This document shows, piece by piece, positions 14,264-19,984 of a stretch of 19,984 bases of DNA (positions within the stretch are counted from its first letter, which is position 1; the number at the start of each line of letters is the position of its first letter). Below the pieces are notes generated by a model that worked only from the letters and a program-made list of their open reading frames with translations, did no database searches and was not told the origin of the DNA. The stretch lies in contig JASIDM010000170.1 of the NCBI GenBank assembly GCA_030044695.1, positions 1 to 19,984 on the forward strand, given 5' to 3'. Source of the stretch: Thermoplasmata archaeon. Its GTDB lineage: Archaea > Thermoplasmatota > Thermoplasmata > Lutacidiplasmatales > UBA184. A program made the position numbers and the translations under genes.

Positions 14264-14629
14264 CTACCGCCCGCTCGCGAGGAACACCACGCCGGCGATG
14301 ACGATGAAGACCGTCGCCAGGATCGCGAGCAGCCCCGAGCCGAAGCCGAGAGCCAGCCAACCGACGATCGCGATCACGATCAGGACGACCCCGGCGACCA
14401 TGGCGCGGTCCTCCGATCTCAGTCCGCCGAGCACGGCGAAGACCCCCACCAGCAAGGCGACCACGATCGCCACGATCCCCTCGTCGACGGCGGGGATCGT
14501 GCTCAGGCCATGCCGAACGGCGAGGTCCCAGAGGCCCCGGGCCAGGTCCACCAGCCCTCCGAGCGCGAGCAGCACGGCCCCGATCAGGCCGAGCGCCGCC
14601 CCCAGCCTGCGATCCCCCGCCGCGCTCAC
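14264..14629 (-). CDS. Four-helix small membrane protein, unknown function
   Basis: The 121-residue protein has four hydrophobic segments at about 9-29, 47-68, 76-95 and 99-118 with short polar links, notably RSEDRA between the second and third. It resembles the many short archaeal polytopic membrane proteins without assigned function; I cannot name a family. The start is GTG at 14629. A GGAGG lies about 14 bases upstream and a weak TACCTT at 14651-14656 is at the -26 position, so whether the mRNA has a leader is unclear. The gene is divergent from the RDD gene and upstream of the lyase gene on the same strand, separated by 98 bp that includes the lyase promoter. Strong, regular hydrophobic periodicity argues that it is real. 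Confidence 0.7.
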   Translation of the reverse strand: MSAAGDRRLGAALGLIGAVLLALGGLVDLARGLWDLAVRHGLSTIPAVDEGIVAIVVALLVGVFAVLGGLRSEDRAMVAGVVLIVIAIVGWLALGFGSGLLAILATVFIVIAGVVFLASGR

Positions 14630-14882
14630 CGCTGCCGCCCCGTCCTCCGGAAGGTAGGACCTCGGCCCCTCCCCCGCGCCTCCGAGCGGGGAGGAGGGCC
14701 CCGGACCGTTCGCCCCCGGCTCGACCGTTGGAGCCGCTCGAGCATCTTACCTCTTCCGCGTCCGGGTCCGAGGGGACGGCACGCCCGGCCGGCTCGATCG
14801 ATGGGGAACGCTCCGCAGGCGACGCCGTCAGGCTCGGGCGGCCGTCGCCCCATCGCCCGGAGAGGATTTGGGGTGGGGAGGC
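14630..14882. other. Divergent intergenic region
   Basis: About 253 bp separate the four-helix membrane gene and the RDD gene, the longest gene-free stretch in the window. It contains an imperfect inverted repeat at 14668-14694 and an isolated AT-richer patch near 14745-14755 (CATCTTACC). No coding region is supported. Confidence 0.5.
14668..14694. repeat. Imperfect inverted repeat in divergent region
   Basis: CCTCCCCCGC at 14668-14677 faces GCGGGGAGG at 14686-14694, complementary except for one extra C in the first arm, with an 8-base spacer. It could be an operator for the divergent pair. GC-rich background makes chance palindromes common, so confidence is low. Confidence 0.35.
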
Positions 14883-16757
14883 GTGTCCGTAACGGAACCG
14901 AGCGGGCCGCACGTGGTCGCTTCCCTGACGCTCACCTTCGACATCGCGTCGATCGCGGTCTCCACGGCCGTCCCGGGGGTCGCCTGGGCGCTCCTCCTCG
15001 GCGTCTCGTGGGGGCACCCGGAGTTCGCGGAGAGCCTCGGCCTCGGTCGGACGACCTTCTGGCTGCTCCTACCGGGGGCGATCCTCGCCTCGTTCGCCCT
15101 CCTCCCGATCGTGCCGGTCTCCGATGACATCCTCGCGGTGAGCTTCGCCGGCGGGGTCTTCCCGCTGCTGGTCGGCGCCTTGGCCCTCGAGCGGATCGAG
15201 CCCGCCCTGCGCCGGATCGTCGGCCGCCTGTTCCTGCCGCTCGGCATCGAGACGGCCGCGTTGCTCGGCGTCGTGGGGCTCGCCGACGACGGCGCGCTCG
15301 CGACCGTCGCCCGTTCGCTGCGGATCGGCCCGTGGGCGACCGAGCTGGGGCTCGTCACGCTCGTCGCCTCCGCCGCGACGGCGATCGTGGTCCTCGCGAG
15401 CCGGGGCGAGGGGTCCGGCGCGCGCGGGCTAGCGGGGATCTTCGGCCTCACGACCGCGGTGGCGGTCCTCACCTTCGCGGGATCGACGGCGATCCCTGGG
15501 GTCGGCATCGCGGAGGGGTTCCCGTACTATCTGGTCCCGCCGATCCTCGTCGGCGGCGTGGCCGTCCTCCTCGGCCCCCGTCTGTTCCCCGGGGCCCCGG
15601 CGTTCGCCCTGACGGCGTCGTTCTTCGCAGCCGCGTGGGGCGTCGTCCTCGGCGCAGACGTCCTGTGGCAGCCGCCGCTCTACGGGACCGGTCCCGCCGG
15701 CCTCTACGCCATCGGGGGCGCCGGCGTGCTCGACCTCGTCTACCTCTCGGCGTTCCTAGGGCTGCTCGGGGCCTGGGGCGCCCACCGCCTCCTGCGGCGA
15801 GGGTTCGCCCCGGTGGGGACGCCGCTCCCGCCGCCCGCGCCGAGCCCCGGAAGGGACCTTCGGGCGGCGTTCGCGATGGCGAGCGAAGGGTCGGTGACGG
15901 CGTCCCTCACCGCGTCCGCCGCGGCGGCCCGAGGGGCCGCCCTCGAGGCGCACCGGCTCCTGGGCTCGCCGGTCCCGGACCCCCAGCGGCCCTGGATCGG
16001 TCTGCCGGTCCCCGGCTGGGTCGTGAGCGACCAGGCGAACCTGGAGAGCATGGCGAGGGCCGGCTCGGACCAGCCGACCGAGGCCTGGAGGGCGTTCGCC
16101 ACGGCACGATCGCTCGTCCGCCTCGGGGAGGCGATCGAGCGCCCCCGGTTCGCGTCGATCGCCGAGCGCCTCGCCGCCTTCGCCGTCGACGCGGCGCTCC
16201 TCGGGGTCGCCGGGGCGGCCGTCTTCGCCGGGATCGCGCTGCTCACGGCGGGAGGGCTCAACGCGCTGCTCGCCTCGGTGCCGTTCAACGCCGCGATCTA
16301 CGGCTTCGTGGCGATCGCCCTGGTCTACCTCGCCGCCGGCGAGCACTGGACCGGCACCACGGTCGGCAAGGCGCTGCTCGGCCTCGAGGTCCGCGATCGC
16401 GCCCTGGCCCGACCGGGCGGGGTCGCGGCGCTCACCCGCAACGCCCCGCTCCTGCCGGTGATGACGCTGTACGCCATCGGGCTCGCCCTCGCCCTGGCCG
16501 TGGCGATGCGCGGGATCCCCGCCGGGGCGAGCCTGGGGGTGTTCGGGGTGGGAGCCGGTACGCTCGCCATCGTCAGCATCGGCGCCGTCGTGCTCGTCGG
16601 GGTCGGCCTGGCGGGGACCGTCGGCATCGCCATGATCGCGGCGACGCGCGAGCGACAGCGGGTCGGGGATCTCTGGGCGGATACCTGGGTCGTGCGGCGG
16701 CTCACTCGGGCGCCGCGGCCACCTTCTCCGGCGGCAGCGGCGGCCCGGTCCTCGTGA
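14883..16757 (+). CDS. Polytopic membrane protein with C-terminal RDD domain
   Basis: The 624-residue membrane protein has about eight hydrophobic segments in residues 20-300, a cytosolic linker (about 305-425), then an RDD domain (about 426-606). RDD landmarks are ERLAAFAVDAALLG near 428-441, WTGTTVGKALLGLEVRD (about 489-505), the TRN segment at about 518-520, and RQRVGDLWADTWVVRR near 591-606. RDD domains occur in archaeal and bacterial membrane proteins, some linked to ion transport; no substrate is assigned here. The N-terminal eight-helix part is unrecognised and longer than a typical stand-alone RDD protein. Start choice is uncertain: GTG at 14883 follows GGGTGGGGAGG, while TTG at 14868 is the alternative in the same frame. 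The last 56 bp overlap the convergent alba gene. Confidence 0.82.
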   Translation: MSVTEPSGPHVVASLTLTFDIASIAVSTAVPGVAWALLLGVSWGHPEFAESLGLGRTTFWLLLPGAILASFALLPIVPVSDDILAVSFAGGVFPLLVGALALERIEPALRRIVGRLFLPLGIETAALLGVVGLADDGALATVARSLRIGPWATELGLVTLVASAATAIVVLASRGEGSGARGLAGIFGLTTAVAVLTFAGSTAIPGVGIAEGFPYYLVPPILVGGVAVLLGPRLFPGAPAFALTASFFAAAWGVVLGADVLWQPPLYGTGPAGLYAIGGAGVLDLVYLSAFLGLLGAWGAHRLLRRGFAPVGTPLPPPAPSPGRDLRAAFAMASEGSVTASLTASAAAARGAALEAHRLLGSPVPDPQRPWIGLPVPGWVVSDQANLESMARAGSDQPTEAWRAFATARSLVRLGEAIERPRFASIAERLAAFAVDAALLGVAGAAVFAGIALLTAGGLNALLASVPFNAAIYGFVAIALVYLAAGEHWTGTTVGKALLGLEVRDRALARPGGVAALTRNAPLLPVMTLYAIGLALALAVAMRGIPAGASLGVFGVGAGTLAIVSIGAVVLVGVGLAGTVGIAMIAATRERQRVGDLWADTWVVRRLTRAPRPPSPAAAAARSS

Positions 16758-17034
16758 GCGGGATCGCGATCGACGAGACGTTGGCCTCCCGCCCCTCGCG
16801 GTTCGTCAGGCGCTCCGTCTCGATCGAGATCGGCCCGACCTCCACCTGGCCCTCGAGGAAGCGGCGGCGCACGACCTCCGCGACGTCGACGGCCTTGCCG
16901 ATGGCGTTCCCCCGTGCCTTGACCACCACCGGGCCGGCCCCCGAGTTGAGCTGGGTGACGACCTGGAAGACGTAGGTCATCGTCGGCTTGAGGCCGATGA
17001 ACACGACCGGTCCCCGCGCCTCCTCGGAGTCCAT
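16702..17034 (-). CDS. albA: Alba DNA/RNA-binding protein
   Basis: Alba is a small dimeric archaeal chromatin and RNA-binding protein. The 110 residues start MDSEEARGPVVFIGLKP, where the GxKP loop (about 14-17) is the nucleic-acid-contacting lysine region. TYVFQVVTQLN (about 20-30), VVVKARGNAIGKAVDVAEVVRRRF (about 36-59) and the hairpin near TNREGREANVSSIAI (about 77-91) follow in family order. Compared with Sulfolobus Alba (GKKP), the first lysine is leucine here while the second is retained. A proline-rich tail of about 17 residues extends beyond the usual end and is encoded within the overlap with the RDD gene. A weak CCTTGTAGG at 17056-17064 is centred 26 bases upstream of the ATG and may be its promoter box. 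It is divergent from tRNA-Leu. Confidence 0.93.
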   Translation of the reverse strand: MDSEEARGPVVFIGLKPTMTYVFQVVTQLNSGAGPVVVKARGNAIGKAVDVAEVVRRRFLEGQVEVGPISIETERLTNREGREANVSSIAIPLTRTGPPLPPEKVAAAPE

Positions 17035-17055
17035 GGCGCCGCGGCACAGGTACGG

Positions 17056-17064
17056 CCTACAAGG
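17056..17064 (-). promoter_or_regulatory. Possible TATA-like box of alba
   Basis: CCTTGTAGG, preceded by CAAAGG on the minus strand, is centred 26 bases from the ATG at 17034. It is weaker in AT content than the other boxes in this window and is proposed mainly from spacing. Confidence 0.3.
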
Positions 17065-17128
17065 CCTTTGTCCGTTCCGTGATCCCCGGCCGCGCCGGCA
17101 CGGCCGTCGGCGATGGCCCCGCGCAAAA

Positions 17129-17137
17129 GGGTTATCG
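17129..17137 (+). promoter_or_regulatory. TATA-like box of tRNA-Leu
   Basis: GGGTTATCG preceded by GCGCAAAA lies 31-39 bases upstream of the mature tRNA 5' end, leaving a short 5' leader for RNase P. The same GCGCAA...GGGTTATC pattern is found at the small membrane protein promoter near 5001-5017. Confidence 0.55.
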
Positions 17138-17167
17138 CTCGGGTCGGGTAGCCGCGCCGCGGGTCGC

Positions 17168-17252
17168 GCAGGGGTGGCCCAGCTTGGTCAAAGGCGCCAG
17201 GTTGAGGTCCTGGTCTCGTAGGAGTTCGTGAGTTCAAATCTCACCCCCTGCA
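17168..17252 (+). tRNA. tRNA-Leu (anticodon GAG)
   Basis: The cloverleaf can be drawn by hand. The acceptor stem GCAGGGG (17168-17174) pairs fully with CCCCTGC (17245-17251), and the discriminator is A at 17252. The D stem is GCC/GGC with GG in the loop. The anticodon stem CCAGG (17197-17201) pairs with CCTGG (17209-17213) around loop TTGAGGT, giving anticodon GAG at 17204-17206. A 14-base variable arm with CTC/GAG pairing makes it class II, as expected for leucine. The T stem is GTGAG/CTCAC with loop TTCAAAT. There is no intron and no encoded CCA. It reads CUC, the leucine codon used heavily in this GC-rich window, and CUU. Confidence 0.96.
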
Positions 17253-17309
17253 TCCCCCGGGGGACCGGCGGACGGGCCGAAGGCCGCGGACGCCGCCCCC
17301 GGCGACCGA

Positions 17310-17315
17310 CTTAAG
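17310..17315 (+). promoter_or_regulatory. TATA-like box of the zinc-ribbon gene
   Basis: CTTAAG lies 33-38 bases upstream of the ATG at 17348, further away than at the leaderless genes. It would give a leader of roughly ten bases carrying GAGG just before the ATG. Confidence 0.45.
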
Positions 17316-17347
17316 CGTCCGCCGCCCTTGGTCGTCGGTCGTCGAGG

Positions 17348-18325
17348 ATGGCGGGGCTCCGGACCTGTCGAACGTGCGGGGCGGTGCTCCCCTCGGGGAC
17401 GTTGGCCTGCCCGGCGTGCGGCGCCTCCACCGATCCCCCGGGAGGCTCGCGGGGGGCGCGGGAGGGCACCGCTCCCGCCGCGGGCTCGGCGCCGCGACGC
17501 GCGGCCTCCACGACGGAGAACCCTTTCGCGACGGAGCTCAACCGTCGGCTGGCCCGCCTCGCCCAGTGGTCGGAGGCGGCCGAGCCGCTCGGCGTCGGGG
17601 TCCCCCACCTGCCGGCGTGGGCGCAGGAGGCCGCCGCCCGGGCGCGGAGCCCGGAGCCGTGGGCCGAGGTCGTGCGGGCGGTGGAGCGGCTCGCCCAGCG
17701 CCGGATCGCCGAGGCGTTCGACCGCTGGGAGGAGCGGACGAACTCGAGGATCGGCCGGCTCGAGGCGTACTCCGTCGACAGCCGCCTGGAGCACAGCCAG
17801 GTCGAGGACGCGGTCCACGCCGCGCGCCTCGGGGACATCGCCCAGGCGCTCGCCACGTTCCAGCAGGTCGACCGGGTCGTCTCCCTCAAGGAACGCCACC
17901 TCGATCAGGCCCGCGGTGACCTCGAGCACCTGCTCGCGTTCCTGCGGGACCTCGAGGCGCTGGGCCTCGTCGACCCCGGCGAGCCGGCCGAGGTCGCGAC
18001 CGAGCTGGAGCGTGAGCTGCGGACCGGTCGGCTCGCGTCGCTGAAGCAACGGCTGCGGCTCCTGCGCTCCCGCGCCGTGACCCGGACGACCGAGGCGCTC
18101 CCGGAGTACGTCGCGCGGCTCGGGGACCGGCTCGCGACCGGCCGTCCGTCGGGCGCTCCCGCGGAGGCCGAGACCCGCGAGCTCGCGGTCGCCGTGCGCT
18201 CCGTGCTGGACGGTCGCGCCGAGGAAGGGATCCGCCGCCTGCGCGCGCTCACCGAGGCTCGGGGGCTGGCGCGAAGCTCCCTCGCGGCCCCGCGCGCCGG
18301 GAGCCCCTCGGCCGAGGGGTCCTAG
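17348..18325 (+). CDS. Zinc-ribbon protein with long helical C-terminal region
   Basis: The 325-residue soluble protein is of unknown function. An N-terminal zinc ribbon has CRTC (C7, C10) and CPAC (C21, C24). Then comes a low-complexity Gly/Pro/Ala linker (about 28-55), and a largely helical region (about 60-300) rich in Arg, Glu and Leu with coiled-coil-like stretches, for example SLKERHLDQARGDLEHLLAF. No membrane segment or catalytic motif is seen. Such zinc-ribbon/helical proteins are frequent in archaea and may bind nucleic acid or protein, but nothing here decides it. The gene starts 95 bp after tRNA-Leu and ends by sharing CTAG with the stop of the convergent GNAT gene. Confidence 0.75.
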   Translation: MAGLRTCRTCGAVLPSGTLACPACGASTDPPGGSRGAREGTAPAAGSAPRRAASTTENPFATELNRRLARLAQWSEAAEPLGVGVPHLPAWAQEAAARARSPEPWAEVVRAVERLAQRRIAEAFDRWEERTNSRIGRLEAYSVDSRLEHSQVEDAVHAARLGDIAQALATFQQVDRVVSLKERHLDQARGDLEHLLAFLRDLEALGLVDPGEPAEVATELERELRTGRLASLKQRLRLLRSRAVTRTTEALPEYVARLGDRLATGRPSGAPAEAETRELAVAVRSVLDGRAEEGIRRLRALTEARGLARSSLAAPRAGSPSAEGS

Positions 18326-18870
18326 AGGACCCGCTCGAAGAGCCGGACGTCCTCGCCGGACTCGTGGCGGTGGAGCACGCCGCTCTCCGAGAAGCCGAGC
18401 TGGAGGAAGAGGTGGCCGCACGCCTGGAACCGGGCCAGCGGATCGGCCCAGACCGCGCCGGCCCCCGAGCGGCGCGCCCAGTCGACGGCGGCGGTCACGA
18501 GCGCGGCCCCGACCCCCTGGCGCCGTCCGTCCGGATCGACGGCGAGGTGGACGAGCCGACAGGCGCCGCGGCGGAGCTCGCAGCCGACGATCCCGATGAG
18601 ATGGCCGCTGCGCCGGGCGGCGAAGTAGGTGACCCCTTCCATCCAGCTCGTGAACTCGAGCGGGCTCGGCTGCCAGGCCTTCACGAGGTCCGTCGGCAGA
18701 CCGGCCTCGGACTCCCAGACCTTCTTGTACAGCGAGCAGATCGCCCCGACATCCTGGTGCGTCACGCGCTCCACGGACGTCTCGGTCGGCGAACGCTCCG
18801 CGGCGCCGGCCTTCTCCGAGCCCGGCGGCGTACGCTCAGCTCGCCGGTCCGACCCTTGGTCCGTTGCCAC
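18322..18870 (-). CDS. GNAT-family N-acetyltransferase
   Basis: GNAT enzymes move an acetyl group from acetyl-CoA to an amine. The 182-residue protein has an Arg/Glu/Pro-rich N-terminus of about 32 residues and then the GNAT fold. SVERVTHQDVGAICSLYKKVW is the first strand and helix, VHLAVDPDGRRQGVGAALVTAAVDWARRSGA (about 107-137) is motif A with the RRQGVGAAL pyrophosphate loop, and HLFLQLGFSESG (about 153-164) is motif B. The substrate is unknown. The start is uncertain: GTG at 18870 gives the extension, while GTG at 18774 would give a protein beginning VERVTHQD, closer to the usual GNAT length. An AT-richer GATTCAAG at 18917-18925 fits transcription start about 26 bases before the upstream GTG. 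The stop overlaps the convergent zinc-ribbon gene by four bases. Confidence 0.85.
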   Translation of the reverse strand: MATDQGSDRRAERTPPGSEKAGAAERSPTETSVERVTHQDVGAICSLYKKVWESEAGLPTDLVKAWQPSPLEFTSWMEGVTYFAARRSGHLIGIVGCELRRGACRLVHLAVDPDGRRQGVGAALVTAAVDWARRSGAGAVWADPLARFQACGHLFLQLGFSESGVLHRHESGEDVRLFERVL

Positions 18871-18963
18871 GCTGGGGCCCCCGATGAGCGAGCGAACGTC
18901 AAGGGGCTCGGTCGCACTTGAATCTTGCTCAGCGGACCGGCCCGACGGCGGCGGGCCGTCGGT

Positions 18964-19984
18964 TCACGGGGTGAAGCGCGACGGGGTCCTCGGGAACGGC
19001 GTCGTCTCGCGGATGTGCTCCCGCCGGAGGATCCAGCGGAGCATCCGCTCCACGCCCAGCCCGAAGCCGGCGTGCGGGACGCTGCCGTGCCGGCGCAGGT
19101 CGAGGTACCACCGGTACGCCTCGACGTCGATCCCCTGCTGCTGGAGGCGGCTCGTGATCTCGGCGAGGTCCGTCTCGCGGCACGAGCCCCCGATCATCTC
19201 GTGGTACCCCTCGGGCGCGAGGAGGTCCGCCGCCTCCACGGTCCTCGGATCGTCCGGCGAGCGGAGCATGTAGAACGCCTTCAGCTCCTTCGGAAAGTGC
19301 GTGACGAACAGCGGGAGCCGCTCCTCGAGCGTGAGGGCCCGCTCCTCGGCCGTGCCGAGGTCGCTGCCCCAGCGTACGGGAAAGCCCTGGCTCGCGAGGC
19401 GGTCGATCGCCTCGGCGTACCGCAGCCGCGGGAACGGCGCGCGGACCGCCAGGAGCTCCTCGGGCGGGCGGCCGAGGGCGCGCAGCTCCGCCGGACGCCG
19501 CTCGGCGAGGGCGTGGGCGACGTCGACGACCATCCGCTCCTCGAACGCCAGGAGCTCGGCGAGGTCGCACCAGGCGAGCTCGACCTCGAGATGGAGGTAC
19601 TCGGTGAGATGGCGCGGGGTCCTCGACTTCTCCGCGCGGAACGACGGGGTCAGGGCGTAGACCCGCTCGTTCGGGAACAGGAGCGCCTCGAGGTACAGCT
19701 GGGCCGTCTGGGAGAGGTACCCCGGCCGGCCGAAGTAGTCGATCTGGAACGCCTCCGAGCCGCCCTCCGCGGCGTTCCCCGAGAGGACCGGCGGGGTCAT
19801 CTCGAGGACCTCCTCGCGGGCCAGGAACTCCCGCAAGGCCCGCAGCAGCTCGGCCTTCACGCGGAACGTGGCGACGTGCTCCTGGGAGCGGACGACCAGG
19901 TGGCGCTGGTCGAGCCGGAACTCCTCGGTCTGGTCGGCGAAGATCGGGAACGGCTCGCCGGCGTGGACGACCCGGATCGCCCCG
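18964..19984 (-). CDS. asnS: Asparaginyl-tRNA synthetase, C-terminal part (cut by window end)
   Basis: This class IIb synthetase charges tRNA-Asn. The visible 339 residues run from the linker after the OB-fold anticodon-binding domain (RLDQRHLVVRSQEH) through the catalytic core: motif 1 region EFLAREEVLEMTPPVL, FGRPGYLSQTAQLYLEAL, motif 2 FRAEKSRTPRHLTEYLHLEVE, and motif 3 HAGFGLGVERMLRWI. The ending PFPRTPSRFTP is characteristic of AsnRS rather than AspRS, as is RTPRHLTEYLHLE. The coding frame runs uninterrupted to the window edge, so the true start lies to the right of base 19984; an internal GTG at 19860 is not the start. A dedicated AsnRS implies direct Asn charging rather than only tRNA-dependent amidation. 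Confidence 0.92.
   Translation of the reverse strand, partial: GAIRVVHAGEPFPIFADQTEEFRLDQRHLVVRSQEHVATFRVKAELLRALREFLAREEVLEMTPPVLSGNAAEGGSEAFQIDYFGRPGYLSQTAQLYLEALLFPNERVYALTPSFRAEKSRTPRHLTEYLHLEVELAWCDLAELLAFEERMVVDVAHALAERRPAELRALGRPPEELLAVRAPFPRLRYAEAIDRLASQGFPVRWGSDLGTAEERALTLEERLPLFVTHFPKELKAFYMLRSPDDPRTVEAADLLAPEGYHEMIGGSCRETDLAEITSRLQQQGIDVEAYRWYLDLRRHGSVPHAGFGLGVERMLRWILRREHIRETTPFPRTPSRFTP

Noticed and set aside
12891..14657. A 588-codon plus-strand frame antisense to the lyase
   Set aside because: The lyase signature is on the opposite strand; this frame has no motif.
14166..15017. N-terminal extension of the lyase frame up to 15017
   Set aside because: The frame stays open but overlaps the four-helix membrane protein gene and the start of the RDD gene. 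The lyase family begins at VRVETDS, and a promoter-like box lies directly before the GTG at 14165.
17168..17252. An integration site or island boundary at tRNA-Leu
   Set aside because: No integrase gene and no second copy of the tRNA 3' end was noticed in the window, and the flanking genes are ordinary chromosomal ones.

Overview
This is a gene-dense, very GC-rich (roughly 70%) stretch of an archaeal chromosome. The archaeal assignment rests on several genes: an Alba chromatin protein, a DUF373 membrane protein, a TrmB-family regulator, a Taw2-type wybutosine enzyme, an archaeal-type zinc-binding prolyl-tRNA synthetase, and an archaeal-looking AsnRS. It is supported by TATA-like boxes placed about 26 nt upstream of start codons with no room for a 5' leader. 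The combination with STAND/TPR proteins and a UbiE/MenG quinone methyltransferase suggests a high-GC member of the Thermoplasmatota. That placement is inference only; no marker gene settles it here.

Layout. 1-159: upstream sequence with no supported gene. 160-2045 (+): glutamate dehydrogenase and a purine-type phosphoribosyltransferase. 2050-3141 (-): DUF373 membrane protein, divergent from proS (3286-4713, +) across a short promoter region holding a strong GC palindrome. 4727-4975 (-): two-helix membrane protein. 5116-9136 (+): tandem paralogues, a winged-helix/TPR protein without an NTPase domain followed by a full STAND-type NTPase with the same C-terminal architecture. 9161-11080 (+): UbiE/MenG-family methyltransferase and a PLP aminotransferase, each apparently with its own promoter whose TATA-like box contains the stop codon of the gene before it. 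11077-14165 (-): Taw2, a TrmB-family regulator and an aspartase/fumarase-family lyase. 14264-14629 (-) and 14883-16757 (+): divergent four-helix membrane protein and a large RDD-fusion membrane protein. 16702-17034 (-): Alba. 17168-17252 (+): tRNA-Leu(GAG). 17348-18325 (+): zinc-ribbon/helical protein. 18322-18870 (-): GNAT acetyltransferase. 18964-19984 (-): AsnRS, cut by the window end.

Functionally the window mixes translation (ProRS, AsnRS, tRNA-Leu, Taw2), amino-acid nitrogen metabolism (GDH, aspartase-like lyase, aminotransferase), quinone or cofactor methylation, chromatin (Alba), and regulation or signalling (TrmB, the STAND/TPR pair). I see no insertion sequence, CRISPR array, prophage or sign of recent transfer. 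Convergent genes are packed extremely tightly: two pairs share a CTAG tetranucleotide that is both stop codons, and one pair overlaps by 56 bp. No gene-free stretch exceeds 300 bp; the longest is about 253 bp (14630-14882). The most notable items are the NTPase-less/NTPase-bearing paralogue pair, the stop-codon-in-TATA promoters, a ProRS lacking the usual terminal tyrosine, and an Alba with leucine where Sulfolobus has its acetylated lysine.
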